Position numbers and translations under genes: made by a program. A stretch of 64,000 bases of DNA from Marinibium conchae. Lineage in GTDB: Bacteria; Pseudomonadota; Gammaproteobacteria; Enterobacterales; Alteromonadaceae. Positions 36,982-46,758 of the stretch are shown here, in pieces. Under the pieces are notes generated by a model that worked only from the letters and a program-made list of their open reading frames with translations, was not told where the DNA came from and did not search any database. Each line of letters starts with the position of its first letter. Positions within the stretch are counted from its first letter, which is position 1. The stretch covers positions 434,001 to 498,000 of the forward strand of contig NZ_JADNRN010000003.1 of NCBI RefSeq assembly GCF_015595035.1, read 5' to 3'.

Positions 36982-37275
36982 TTAGGCAAAGGTGTCGATG
37001 ATAGTACCAAGCATTTCGTCTGCTGCCTTTATCACCTTGGCAGAGGCTTCAGCTTGATTGCTACCAGAAATTATCTCGACCGCACTGGTATTTAAGTTCG
37101 GTGCAAGCCTATTGCTCTCGCCACCCGCATTTTGTTGCGCGGCGTTTTGTTGTCTAGTATTCGAAGAGGCAATATCTAGGGATGCTTGCTGAACTTGCTC
37201 AGCCCCCTGATTGAAACCTTGAACACCGGCGTATAGAGCGCTCGATATAGTCGACCCACCTACTGCATTTGTCAT
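36982..37275 (-). CDS. Small flagellar hook/rod-like protein
   Basis: The protein has 97 residues. The N-terminus (ISSALYAGVQGFNQGAEQV) and C-terminus (QAEASAKVIKAADEMLGTI) resemble the two ends of flagellar rod/hook proteins (FlgE/FlgG type) with the large middle deleted. In those proteins the ends form a coiled coil. It has no flagellar neighbours. It is upstream of and probably co-transcribed with the SprA-like gene. Similar short proteins are often loosely annotated FlgE. Confidence 0.65.
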   Translation of the reverse strand: MTNAVGGSTISSALYAGVQGFNQGAEQVQQASLDIASSNTRQQNAAQQNAGGESNRLAPNLNTSAVEIISGSNQAEASAKVIKAADEMLGTIIDTFA

Positions 37276-37414
37276 CTAGTTTGCCTTTATAATAATTACT
37301 TTTTCCCGTATCCCACGTATCGGCCTATGCTAAAGAAACTTTAGCTTTTTTTTGAATATTTTTGCTCTTTCACTTAACTAACTGAAATCAATAGACTAAA
37401 CAGAGAATTAAAGG

Positions 37415-38266
37415 CTAGTGTGGGTGCTTGCTTGTAACTTGCTTAATGAAGGGCAATAAATGTTCTGCAAATACATCTGGATTGGTAAGAAAGGGGGCGT
37501 GCGAGGCATGTTTAAATATAACCGATTCACTTTCTGGCTGCAGACTCTGAATTAAGTGGATAACGGAGTGCGGAACAAGGCTGTCGAGTCGACCATAAAG
37601 GCGTAAGGTGGGCACACTAATGTTAGCTATTTGCTCACACAAATCAGCTTGCTGAAGAATATGTAAACCCGCAGCAAGGGCACTTGGATCTGGAGCAGGG
37701 CGCTGCTCTATGGCTGCAGATATTTCCTTCACTAGGGCTTTAGCATTAGCAACCCCCATCATTTGAATGGCTAAAAATCGTGACAGTGTTTTATGATGAT
37801 TCAAGCTTAATTGCTCGACAAAAGTCTGGAGTACTTCTGGTTTAATTCCTGGCCATTCTCGCTGGGAACTCGACCCCATCTGAAATTTTGGCGTAGAGGC
37901 TATGGTTATTAAAGCCTTAACTTTAGTGTTTTGATCAACCGCAAGTTTTTGCGCAATTAAGCCTCCTAAAGACCACCCTATCAATATTGAATTTGCTTTT
38001 AGTTGATCAGCAATTGCACTTGCCATGCTTGAAAGTTGCCAATCCGAGGCACTCGCCCCAGCATGAGGACGTTGTTTGTTATTGTGACCATGCCCCGGAA
38101 GATCAATACATGAAAAAGTAAATGCTATCGGTAATGACAGCCCAGCCAATTGACTTTCCAAACTTGCAATAAGCTTAGTAAAGACCCCAGAGTTCATTCC
38201 CCATCCATGCAAGAAAACAAGGTTGAAAACCGGTCGCTCAGACAGCTGTTGTGGTGAAGTCACCAT
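37415..38266 (-). CDS. bioH: BioH pimeloyl-ACP methyl ester esterase
   Basis: The protein has 283 residues from the internal ATG at 38266. The longer frame would overlap comF deeply and lacks family resemblance there. Alpha/beta hydrolase: FLHGWGMNSGVF (18-29), nucleophile Ser99 in GWSLGG, Asp in YGRLDSLVP and His in KHASHAPFL. BioH removes the methyl group from pimeloyl-ACP methyl ester in biotin synthesis. It is divergent from comF, as in many gammaproteobacteria. It is somewhat longer than E. coli BioH (256). Confidence 0.88.
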   Translation of the reverse strand: MVTSPQQLSERPVFNLVFLHGWGMNSGVFTKLIASLESQLAGLSLPIAFTFSCIDLPGHGHNNKQRPHAGASASDWQLSSMASAIADQLKANSILIGWSLGGLIAQKLAVDQNTKVKALITIASTPKFQMGSSSQREWPGIKPEVLQTFVEQLSLNHHKTLSRFLAIQMMGVANAKALVKEISAAIEQRPAPDPSALAAGLHILQQADLCEQIANISVPTLRLYGRLDSLVPHSVIHLIQSLQPESESVIFKHASHAPFLTNPDVFAEHLLPFIKQVTSKHPH

Positions 38267-38300
38267 GCTAATGTTTAACTCAAAATCGACAAGGAAAATA

Positions 38301-39059
38301 ATGCGAACATTATATGATGCCTTACGGCGCACCACTAGCGTAATTGAAAATTGTTTCGCCGCTGTTGCTCAAAAAAACGAGCTTGGCTTTCATCGCAACT
38401 GCTGCATGTGTCTACAAAGTAGCCGCAACATTGTATGCGGATATTGCTTTCACTTTATATGCCGATTCGAAAACTCAAACTGCTCAACAGCAACAAATCT
38501 GTTAGAGGAAGCCGAATTTGTTAAGCATCTTGAAACTCCGCATTACGATTATCTTTATGCGACGGGACCATATCAATGGCCACTAGATATGTTGGTGCAA
38601 GATCTAAAGTTTCATAGGAAGGCCTATTGCGCGAAAGCACTTGCGTCTTTATTTCACCATAGCGTTCTGCAGCATTCACCTTTTGAAGACGAGCATCGCC
38701 CTGAGGTATTAGTGCCTATCCCACTATCCAACAAACGTCACCGTGAACGAGGCTATAACCAAGCACAGCTTTTATGCAACGCATTGAGCAAGCTGAGTAA
38801 AATACCCAATGCCGCTTTGCTAAAAAGAACAAAACACACCCAGGCACAAAGCGAGTTAGATCGCGCTCAACGCCAAGACAACATTAAGCAAGCTTTTGTA
38901 TATGTATCAGATAAACCTTACAAACATATAGCACTTGTTGATGATGTAATTACCACTGGCGCGACAATAAACGAAGCCTGTTTAGCCCTACTCAAGGTTC
39001 TACCCGAGCTAAGGATAACTGTATGGTGCATGGGCTTGACCATCATGAAGCCTAGTTAA
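38301..39059 (+). CDS. comF: ComF family phosphoribosyltransferase-like protein
   Basis: The protein has 252 residues from the ATG at 38301, preceded by AAGGAAAA. An N-terminal zinc-binding cluster (Cys at 34, 35, 37, 46, 49) is followed by a PRTase domain with the PRPP-type motif ALVDDVITTGAT near residue 207 and the family segment NKRHRERGYNQAQ. ComF (GntX in E. coli) is needed for natural transformation in several bacteria and is linked to DNA uptake. It lies between bioH and the M14 peptidase gene, overlapping the latter's end by 8 bases. Confidence 0.9.
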   Translation: MRTLYDALRRTTSVIENCFAAVAQKNELGFHRNCCMCLQSSRNIVCGYCFHFICRFENSNCSTATNLLEEAEFVKHLETPHYDYLYATGPYQWPLDMLVQDLKFHRKAYCAKALASLFHHSVLQHSPFEDEHRPEVLVPIPLSNKRHRERGYNQAQLLCNALSKLSKIPNAALLKRTKHTQAQSELDRAQRQDNIKQAFVYVSDKPYKHIALVDDVITTGATINEACLALLKVLPELRITVWCMGLTIMKPS

Positions 39060-41643
39060 TTAATGGCGACATATATAAGCTATTCGACATTAATTTGTTG
39101 GTGCCATCCCAGTAACCTCTAAAATGAATATTATCAACAAAGCCAATTACTGCTCCACGCCCAATTGGCTTCACTACAATCGCGCTAGTTTGTGAAATCA
39201 TTGTTTGTAATTCATCGGCCGTGTAACCCGCCACCAATGGCTCCTTTAAATAGGTGGCGACTTCGTTGAAAGGGTTGTCGCTTTGCTTCACTATCATGTT
39301 GCTGGTTTTGAATAAAGGTAAGGTATCACGTTCAAAACCAAACATGAGCGGATGTGTTAGGTCAACGTTAGCACGATAGACTGAGCCAGCTATGAGCTTC
39401 TTAGCGGCCAATGCGCTTTTGTCACCATAGGCAAGACCCTTAGTAGAAAAAGCGTCGTCAATGTCGCTGCGATCGACTACTTCGTTATCAATCCATTCTT
39501 GCTTACTGAACCATCGTAGCGCTGATTTTTGACCAATCAACACACCACCTTTTTGCAACCAAGATTTGATACTTTCAGCGGTTTTTTCATTAATAGAAGA
39601 GTAGCTGCCCGAGGCAAAAATTAGATGAGTATAGTCAGATATATCGCGACCATTTAGATCTGATAAATCAAGCAAGGTAGCGGGCAAGCCCAGACGAGTA
39701 TCAAGATAATGCCAAATTTCGCCTACTTCATATTGAGATGTTCCCTTACCACCAATAAGCAGAACCTTAGGTAGGTTAACAGGGGCAAAACGACGACTCC
39801 CTAAATCGATGCCTTTTGAGGTGAGACCAGAGTCGATATTATAAAGTGCTAAGTTCAACTGCTTCGCTTTCGTACTCAATATGTCTAGCAAGTTGTCTGG
39901 TTGCTCAAGAGCCGCTGGTATAACTATGGCACCTTTGGAAAAGTCGCGCTCAACCTTGCCACTGTTGGTAGCAACTGTCGCAGTGAAGTCGCCTCCTGCA
40001 ACTCGCACTTGTACTTTATTAGTGAGCAAGTGCTGCAACAAACGCGGAGCTTCATAATCATGCCACTCAAAAGCATAGGCGTAGGCATTGTCTATCAACA
40101 CAGTGCTAGCTTCGTTCCTTTCGTAGGATGCGCTTGTAGACAGCTTTCGAGCCTGCGAACGAGTTACACTTGCATACTGAAAATTAAAAGCGAGTGGCAA
40201 ATTCCAATTCGACACATCATAAAAAGTATTGTCAGCAAAACGCTGTCGTTCTGAAAATAACGAACGAATCAAACGATACTGAGCCTGCTTTACGGGTACA
40301 TACAAGGCATTGTTCGCAGCTAAGTTTAGTTTGTCAATTGTCGTGTTTTTGTCGATAAGCTTGAAGTCTATTTCATGACTTTTCAATATGCTCATTACTC
40401 GCTCAAAGCGACTCTCATCAAGATTCCCTTGGATCACGAAACCTTCAATGTCATCGTCTTTCATCAACTTTTGAGTGTCATTATAAAATTGCTTTTGATA
40501 AGCCAAAATTGCATTTTTGTTGGCCATGGCACCGGCAAAGGTAGAAAACGAGGTTGTTACTTGGTTCTGAATAGTGTCTGGGAAACTCAATACACCATTT
40601 ATTGAGTCTTGAAGATGACCGCGACTACTGGCTTGTTCAAACAAAATTCCGATGCTGCCGTGAGCATCCGGATAAGTTGAACCCTTGCCATAATAAAAAT
40701 CATCAAAGCTTTCATGGGTAAAATAAAGCTCTTTGTTATCGTCTAAGGCCTGAGCGTGGAAGTCGCCTAAGGCGGCGGTTAAGGTAACGTTAGTGTCCGG
40801 CGTCCACGGGTTTTTTCTCGATGAAATTCCCGGTTGAAAAAAGTAGGTGCTGTCGGTGCCCATTTCGTGAAAATCAGTAAGAATATGTGGGCGCCAATCA
40901 TGAAACTCTCGAATTCTAGCTTGGCTTTCAGGATGGGTTAACAACAACCAATCACGATTCAAATCAAACCAGTAATGATTGGTTCTTCCCGATGGCCAAT
41001 GTTCTCTATGTTCGCGATGTAGCTTGTCACTGACTAAAGTCTTACCTTTGTGAGAATTAGCCCACTGTGCAAAACGTGATAATCCGTCAGGATTTAGAGA
41101 TGGGTCGATAAGTACTACGTTCTCACTTAACAGCTTGTTGGTCTCTGGGCTATTAGATGCAGCTAAGTGATACACAACTAACAAAGAAGCGTTGGAACCG
41201 GAGGGCTCATTCCCGTGTACGCTATATCCCATATTAATGATAAGTGGTGCAGACTGTGGCGCCGAGACGCCGTTCGCAATGCGGTCAAGATGCTGCTTTT
41301 TTATCTCATCGATATTGGTTAAGTTTTCAGGGCTACTAATCGTTAACAGCAACAAGGGACGATGCTCGTGAGTGCGGCCAATTTCTTTAATCGATACGCG
41401 GTCGGAAGCCTCCGCAACAGCATACATGTAGGCAACGAGTTGGTCGTGACGCACATGCCAAGTGCCGACCGGATAACCTAGCACTTCCTCGGGTAATGGA
41501 ATTGATTGATTGTAGTTCTGACCCTGAGGGAGATAACTTAAATCAGTTAACTCACCAGCTTTTACACTTAGGCTTAGTAGCATTGTTAATGCTAGAAAAA
41601 GAAACACTCTTACTCGACCAAAAAAGCCGCAACGATTCAACAT
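39052..41643 (-). CDS. Secreted M14 family zinc carboxypeptidase
   Basis: The protein has 863 residues from the ATG at 41643, which has AGGA upstream. An ATG six codons earlier is also possible. The signal peptide ends near LSVKA. The M14 fold carries the zinc ligands HGNEPSG (His143, Glu146) and a later TDFHEMG His. The C-terminal half (from about 430) is an additional alpha/beta region with a glutamine-amidotransferase-like look (FASGSYSSIN). The family trims C-terminal residues from peptides. It sits between comF and nfuA, which are usually adjacent. Confidence 0.88.
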   Translation of the reverse strand: MLNRCGFFGRVRVFLFLALTMLLSLSVKAGELTDLSYLPQGQNYNQSIPLPEEVLGYPVGTWHVRHDQLVAYMYAVAEASDRVSIKEIGRTHEHRPLLLLTISSPENLTNIDEIKKQHLDRIANGVSAPQSAPLIINMGYSVHGNEPSGSNASLLVVYHLAASNSPETNKLLSENVVLIDPSLNPDGLSRFAQWANSHKGKTLVSDKLHREHREHWPSGRTNHYWFDLNRDWLLLTHPESQARIREFHDWRPHILTDFHEMGTDSTYFFQPGISSRKNPWTPDTNVTLTAALGDFHAQALDDNKELYFTHESFDDFYYGKGSTYPDAHGSIGILFEQASSRGHLQDSINGVLSFPDTIQNQVTTSFSTFAGAMANKNAILAYQKQFYNDTQKLMKDDDIEGFVIQGNLDESRFERVMSILKSHEIDFKLIDKNTTIDKLNLAANNALYVPVKQAQYRLIRSLFSERQRFADNTFYDVSNWNLPLAFNFQYASVTRSQARKLSTSASYERNEASTVLIDNAYAYAFEWHDYEAPRLLQHLLTNKVQVRVAGGDFTATVATNSGKVERDFSKGAIVIPAALEQPDNLLDILSTKAKQLNLALYNIDSGLTSKGIDLGSRRFAPVNLPKVLLIGGKGTSQYEVGEIWHYLDTRLGLPATLLDLSDLNGRDISDYTHLIFASGSYSSINEKTAESIKSWLQKGGVLIGQKSALRWFSKQEWIDNEVVDRSDIDDAFSTKGLAYGDKSALAAKKLIAGSVYRANVDLTHPLMFGFERDTLPLFKTSNMIVKQSDNPFNEVATYLKEPLVAGYTADELQTMISQTSAIVVKPIGRGAVIGFVDNIHFRGYWDGTNKLMSNSLYMSPLIN

Positions 41644-41886
41644 ACTGTGTCCTATAGTCATTATTTTTATACTTCATGCTTGTTGCCCGCGATTAATTTA
41701 AGGCCTAGCAACAATTTTCCCTATATCCTAGGCGAAATCCAACTATAAACAAAACTTGGAAGGAAATATTTTCATGTTTTGCGTAAAATCATTAATACCC
41801 GACTGTTTTACTCAGGTAATTTTGCTATTATACACAAAATAGACGGGGACAACCCTCGCTCCATTACATTCTTTAAAGGGTTCAAA

Positions 41887-42465
41887 ATGATCACAATATC
41901 TGAAAATGCACAGAGCCATTTTGGTAAATTACTTGCTCAGCAAGGTGAAGGCACGAATATTCGTGTGTTTGTAGTCAACCCCGGCACCTCAACGGCAGAG
42001 TGCGGAGTGTCGTATTGCCCGCCTGATGCAGTAGAAGACACTGACATTACGCTACCATTTAATGGCTTCAATGCCGTGGTAGATCAGGAAAGCGCACCCT
42101 ACTTAGAAGAAGCAGAAATTGACTTTGTTACTGACCAAATGGGTTCACAGCTCACGCTAAAAGCACCAAACGCTAAAGCGAAAAAGTTAGCAGACGATGC
42201 GAGCTTGGTTGAAAGAATTAACTATATGATTGAAACCGACGTGAATCCTGGTCTTGCAAGCCACGGCGGTAAAGTGATGTTAGTTGAAGTTACCGAAGAC
42301 GGAACGGCTGTGCTACAATTCGGTGGAGGGTGTAACGGTTGTTCGATGGTAGACGTTACTCTCAAAGACGGTATTGAGAAGCAGATGCTAGCGCAGTTTG
42401 AAGGTGAAATTACCGCTGTAAAAGACGCGACGGAACACGAAGCTGGCGAACATTCTTACTACTAA
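41887..42465 (+). CDS. nfuA: Fe/S biogenesis protein NfuA
   Basis: The protein has 192 residues from the ATG at 41887 (AAAGGG upstream), which matches the family length. An in-frame extension upstream is unlike NfuA. Residues 1-95 are a degenerate A-type scaffold domain and about 105-190 the Nfu domain with [11 protein letters not shown], where Cys149 and Cys152 hold the cluster. NfuA carries and delivers 4Fe-4S clusters, including under oxidative stress and to LipA-type targets. Confidence 0.95.
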   Translation: MITISENAQSHFGKLLAQQGEGTNIRVFVVNPGTSTAECGVSYCPPDAVEDTDITLPFNGFNAVVDQESAPYLEEAEIDFVTDQMGSQLTLKAPNAKAKKLADDASLVERINYMIETDVNPGLASHGGKVMLVEVTEDGTAVLQFGGGCNGCSMVDVTLKDGIEKQMLAQFEGEITAVKDATEHEAGEHSYY

Positions 42466-42564
42466 TTTTTCTAACTGGGGCGCACTCAGCATTATTCTCA
42501 TGCGTGAAAATGGTAGCTGTAGCGCTCTACGTTGTAGACACTCGTCTAGCAAGGCAGTAATAAC

Positions 42565-42861
42565 ATGAGCACGTTAATTGATAAAATAACCACCGATCCT
42601 ATTCGCCATTGGCAACGCTTTATAAAAGGCTTTGCTATTTTTATGGTCGGCGTCGCACTATGGTATTCAGAACTAGCTTTATATTATATTGGTATTGATA
42701 GTTTAGGCCTCAGTGAGTCTTTTATGGGGAGTTACGGCAACAGCGCTAAAATAATCGCGCTGGTGTTTATTTTGATCGGTAGCCTAATGTCAATTTACGG
42801 TTACTTACAAATTCTTGTGTGCCGTTTACTCCCGGCCAAAGTGGCAAAACAAAATAGCTAA
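42565..42861 (+). CDS. Small hypothetical membrane protein
   Basis: The protein has 98 residues with two clear membrane helices (about 21-43 and 62-84) separated by a short loop, and a basic C-terminus (LLPAKVAKQNS). It is placed between nfuA and the M28 peptidase gene in the same direction. I do not recognise a family and no motif points to a function. Confidence 0.65.
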   Translation: MSTLIDKITTDPIRHWQRFIKGFAIFMVGVALWYSELALYYIGIDSLGLSESFMGSYGNSAKIIALVFILIGSLMSIYGYLQILVCRLLPAKVAKQNS

Positions 42862-42905
42862 GCACGCACTGCACATTTTTAACTTAGTAACACATTTAGG
42901 TCGCT

Positions 42906-44015
42906 ATGAAATTCACAACAAAACTTCGTCGCCGCGCACTAAAAAGCGGCGCAGTACTCCTTTTTTCTAGTCTTATTTTATCTTGCACTCAACAGCCAAA
43001 TGTCCAGACCAAGAAAGAAACTTATACAGCTTGGCAGGACTTTTTATCCTTAGCGGACTTCATCGAAGATAAAGGCGATAGAACAGCAGGAACTGAGCTT
43101 GAAGCTGAAACCGCCAATTGGATAGCCCAACAATGGGAATCTTTAGGTTACGAAGTGAAGCGGTTACCTTTTGAGTTCAACTTGCAAGGCGAACGCCTTA
43201 GTTCTCAAAACTTATCTATTGATATTCCTGGAAAATCAAGCGAGTTACTGATAGTTGGCGCTCACTATGATTCAGTTGGCACAAATACCGGTTCAAAAGG
43301 CTTAATTGACAACGGTTCAGGCGTAGCCGCACTTATTTCACTCGCCAGACTACTAAAAGATGAATCACTGCCCTATACCACTCGCTTAATTGTATTTGGC
43401 GCTGAAGAGCGCGGATTAATTGGCTCAAAGGCGTATGTGAATCGTGATGACATTGATTTAAAAAACATACGCGGCATGATTAACCTCGATACTATTATCG
43501 GCGGTGATAAACTGTACGTACACAGTGCTCACTCCACTCCCTACAAATGCGAGGCGATAAAAGAACTTAACTACAATAGTGCATCGGTGTTGCGCGAGGG
43601 CATTCGTGCGGCCTCTATGCAAAGCTTTCCTGATTCACCCCATCTTCTGCATGCCGCTTTCGAAGCTTATCCGGAAGGAGAAACCGGACCTTGGTCTGAT
43701 CATTCCCCCTTCGCTTGCGCTGGGGTTGAAATTGCCTATATTGAAGCGACCAACTTCAACATAAATGGTAAAGATGGCAACGACGGCTACTCTCAGGCCG
43801 CCGACAAAGCATATTGGGATTGCTTTGATGAAGAAAACCTTACCAGCTGTGATCGCCCTAATGAAAAAGCATGGGGCCAAATATGGCACACAAAATTCGA
43901 CCAACGCGCAGCGCTATTCCCTGTTATGAAAGATAAATTGCAAGCTCAACAAGAGCAAAACGTTGAAACCTTAGGCGTGTTTCTAAAGGATGCTGCGGGT
44001 TTTATGAGCCGTTAG
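42906..44015 (+). CDS. M28 family lipoprotein aminopeptidase
   Basis: The protein has 369 residues, with a lipoprotein signal with lipobox ILSC (about Cys27). The M28 zinc-peptidase core shows the metal-binding blocks GAHYDSVG, DNGSGVAAL, FGAEERGLIGS, MINLDT and SDHSPF in the right order. Predicted to cleave N-terminal residues from peptides at the envelope. With the S8 protease and M14 peptidase, it fits an organism that degrades proteins outside the cell. Confidence 0.9.
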   Translation: MKFTTKLRRRALKSGAVLLFSSLILSCTQQPNVQTKKETYTAWQDFLSLADFIEDKGDRTAGTELEAETANWIAQQWESLGYEVKRLPFEFNLQGERLSSQNLSIDIPGKSSELLIVGAHYDSVGTNTGSKGLIDNGSGVAALISLARLLKDESLPYTTRLIVFGAEERGLIGSKAYVNRDDIDLKNIRGMINLDTIIGGDKLYVHSAHSTPYKCEAIKELNYNSASVLREGIRAASMQSFPDSPHLLHAAFEAYPEGETGPWSDHSPFACAGVEIAYIEATNFNINGKDGNDGYSQAADKAYWDCFDEENLTSCDRPNEKAWGQIWHTKFDQRAALFPVMKDKLQAQQEQNVETLGVFLKDAAGFMSR

Positions 44016-44062
44016 TGACTTACATTTCATCACCCAAGAATCCAAAGCATGGCTTGCGGTCT

Positions 44063-45448
44063 TTAGTCATTAATAATAGCGCGGCGCCGCAGTAGTATTA
44101 CAAACCAAAGGCCGAGGATAATGCCTCGGCAGGCTAGAAAGCTAAGTAAAGCCAGCCACAAACCAACATTTTCCATATCAGCGATAAACCACCACACTGC
44201 AAAGAATCCGAATATTGCACTAATGATCATACTGTCGCGCATCGCTCTGCCCTGCGTTAAGCCAACAAATACACCATCCATGAGAAAGCACCAATGTGCG
44301 ATTACTGGCAATAAAATCATTAGGCCCAAATAACTAATGGCCGAGTCTCGCAGTGCCTGCTGGTCGGTCAAGATATTAATGATCCCTTCCCCAAACAACC
44401 AAAAAGTCAGGCTATACAACAGGGCAAAAGTGCTTGACCATAACAAGCCAAACTTGAGTTCTCGAATTAATTTCTTATGCGCTTTTGCCCCTTTATGCTC
44501 CCCAACTAAGGCCTCAGTGGCATTGGCAACGCCATCAAGCCCAAGTGCAATCAAGGCAAAAAACTGCATTAGTATGGCGTTCGTAGCAGCGGTTTGCGCG
44601 CCAAATCCGGCACCCGTGAAGGTGAGAAATGCTAGGGTAAATTGCAGCGCCAAATTACGAAATAAAATATGCGTATTCAAATTTAACAATGGCAGTAGTG
44701 CGCGCAGTGTTAACCATTCTTGAATACCGCGCATTAAGGCCGTTAAGGTGTTGTTATGCTCGTGCTGTGTGTCGGTGTTTTTGTCGAGAATTTGCTTTGC
44801 AGTAAGTAACGACAACGCAAGTAGAGAATACTCAGCAACGAGAGTGGCGGCAGCAACACCTTTAATCCCCCAATGAAAGACAAAGACAAAAAGCATACTC
44901 AACACAATGTTGATCACATTCACCGCAACTTGAAGCCCCAGTATTTGCTTGGTTTTTTGTTGCCCTATTAACCAACCGACTAAAGCGAGATTAGCCAAGG
45001 CAGCTGGCGCTCCCCACACTCTTACTGTGAAATATTCTCTGGTACTTTGTGCAAAGCCACTGCTATTGTCGGCACTCTGCACAAAAAATAATCCTGCTTG
45101 CAAGATTGGTTTTTGCAGCAATACAAACAGCACACCTATTACCAAGCCTATTGCAAGCGCTTGCACTAAGAGCTTGAGCTGTTGCTCACTGCTTTGGCTT
45201 TTTGATTGCGCACTCAGCCCAGTGACCGACATTTTTAAAAAGCCACAAATCCAATAGAGCTGGGTAAGAATAAGAGTAGCGATTGATGCCCCCGCCAAAT
45301 AGTAGCTGTGTTCCATATGCCCTAATATTGCCGTATCGACCAAACCTAGCAAAGGCGTGGTAATGTTTGCGAGAATTAAAGGGAAGGCTAACAACAAGAG
45401 TTTGAAGGGGCTATCTTGTGTCGCGTTATTCGTTAGTTTGGCTTGCAC
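44063..45448 (-). CDS. MATE family transporter (DinF-like)
   Basis: The protein has 461 residues with about twelve membrane helices in two MATE halves. It opens with LANITTPLLGLVDTAILGH, the DinF-subgroup signature. Such transporters use Na+ or H+ gradients to export cationic compounds; the substrate is unknown here. It is divergent from the polysaccharide deacetylase gene. Confidence 0.88.
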   Translation of the reverse strand: MQAKLTNNATQDSPFKLLLLAFPLILANITTPLLGLVDTAILGHMEHSYYLAGASIATLILTQLYWICGFLKMSVTGLSAQSKSQSSEQQLKLLVQALAIGLVIGVLFVLLQKPILQAGLFFVQSADNSSGFAQSTREYFTVRVWGAPAALANLALVGWLIGQQKTKQILGLQVAVNVINIVLSMLFVFVFHWGIKGVAAATLVAEYSLLALSLLTAKQILDKNTDTQHEHNNTLTALMRGIQEWLTLRALLPLLNLNTHILFRNLALQFTLAFLTFTGAGFGAQTAATNAILMQFFALIALGLDGVANATEALVGEHKGAKAHKKLIRELKFGLLWSSTFALLYSLTFWLFGEGIINILTDQQALRDSAISYLGLMILLPVIAHWCFLMDGVFVGLTQGRAMRDSMIISAIFGFFAVWWFIADMENVGLWLALLSFLACRGIILGLWFVILLRRRAIIND

Positions 45449-45596
45449 ATGGGCTCTCTATTTTTTCTCTGCGTTAGCAATATCGCCCTAGAACGCTATC
45501 ATATTGGCAGTTACTTTGTTTACGGTGATATGGTAACTTTTGCGCTGATTGTCGTTCAATTTAAGCCAATAACATTCTTCCAATAAGGGTAGCGTG

Positions 45597-46736
45597 ATGA
45601 CACTGAATCTACAAGGCCGCCGCATTCGCCATTTTCTGCCACTGCTTGCACTTTCTTTGGCGCTTTTAATCAATCTTGCTCAGGCTAAAACAGCTACGAA
45701 AACGGCTGGGAAAACGGCCACCACAACATTGTCGCCCAAGGGAGAGCAGCAGCAAAGTTTCGTTATTCTACAGTATCATCATGTGAGCAGCACTACGCCT
45801 AGAGTAACATCAACTAGCCCTGATGAATTTGAAGCCCACATGGCATATCTGAATGAGCACGCTACCGTCATGTCACTTGATAGCGCTATCAATAGGCTTA
45901 AAAATAGACTGCCGTTTCCCAAAAATGCAGTTGCGATAACTTTTGACGATGGCTTTGATAACATCTTGGAGAATGGTCATCCCATACTTCGACAGTATCA
46001 GTTTCCCTACACCATTTTCATTAACCCTGACGAAATTGGCGTAAGTCCTTCTCAGTTGAACTGGAATGAAGTTAAACAAATGAGCGAAGAAGGCGTGCTG
46101 TTTGCCAATCATACCCTTGATCATATCCATCTTTTAGACCGCTTCTCAGAAGAAAACGACAAGGCGTGGTTAGTACGCATACAGAAAAACATAGAGTCGG
46201 CTGAAGCCAAGCTAATGGATGAACTGGGCTATTCATTAAAATGGTTAGCTTATCCTTTCGGGGAGTTCAGTATTGAAGTGAAAAACCTGATTGCTAGCAT
46301 GGGCTACGTAGGTTTTGGGCAGCAGTCTGGTGCCGTAGGGCCATTCAGTGACATCACAGCTCTGCCTCGCTACCCCGCTGCTGGAAGCTACGCAAAACTT
46401 GAAAGTTTACGCACCAAGATACATAGCTTGGCGATGCCAATCACAGGGCTGCGCCCAAGCAAATCGCTTATGCAAATCGGTGAAGTGCTAGAAAAGATAG
46501 AGCTGGAGACCAACTTTGAGGGCTTTTCAGCCGCGGAACTAGCCTGTTACTTCAAAGGCAAGTCTTTGGAAGTAACAAAGACTGAACGCGGCTTTTCCAT
46601 CCAATTAAATGCACGCTTCACACCCGGGCGAACGCGGGTAAATTGCACCGCCCCAAGTAGCACTGACAGATCTCGATACTACTGGTATTCAATTCCATTT
46701 TTCACCGCACAAGAAGATGGTACTTTCCTTGATTAA
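45597..46736 (+). CDS. Exported polysaccharide deacetylase (NodB-like)
   Basis: The protein has 379 residues from the ATG at 45597 (a GTG one codon earlier is possible). The signal peptide ends near NLAQA. The NodB domain shows TFDDGFDN (catalytic and metal-binding Asp pair) and NHTLDHIHL (metal His residues), preceded by LQYHHVS as in PgaB/IcaB-type enzymes. The last about 110 residues are not typical of the domain. Predicted to remove acetyl groups from an amino-sugar polymer in the envelope. No pga-like synthesis genes are adjacent. Confidence 0.87.
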   Translation: MTLNLQGRRIRHFLPLLALSLALLINLAQAKTATKTAGKTATTTLSPKGEQQQSFVILQYHHVSSTTPRVTSTSPDEFEAHMAYLNEHATVMSLDSAINRLKNRLPFPKNAVAITFDDGFDNILENGHPILRQYQFPYTIFINPDEIGVSPSQLNWNEVKQMSEEGVLFANHTLDHIHLLDRFSEENDKAWLVRIQKNIESAEAKLMDELGYSLKWLAYPFGEFSIEVKNLIASMGYVGFGQQSGAVGPFSDITALPRYPAAGSYAKLESLRTKIHSLAMPITGLRPSKSLMQIGEVLEKIELETNFEGFSAAELACYFKGKSLEVTKTERGFSIQLNARFTPGRTRVNCTAPSSTDRSRYYWYSIPFFTAQEDGTFLD

Positions 46737-46758
46737 CTCGCTATGCAAGCATAGGGAA

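Noticed and set aside
37276-37414. T-rich stretch (37348-37376) as a terminator
   Set aside because: No stable stem precedes the T run on the relevant strand.
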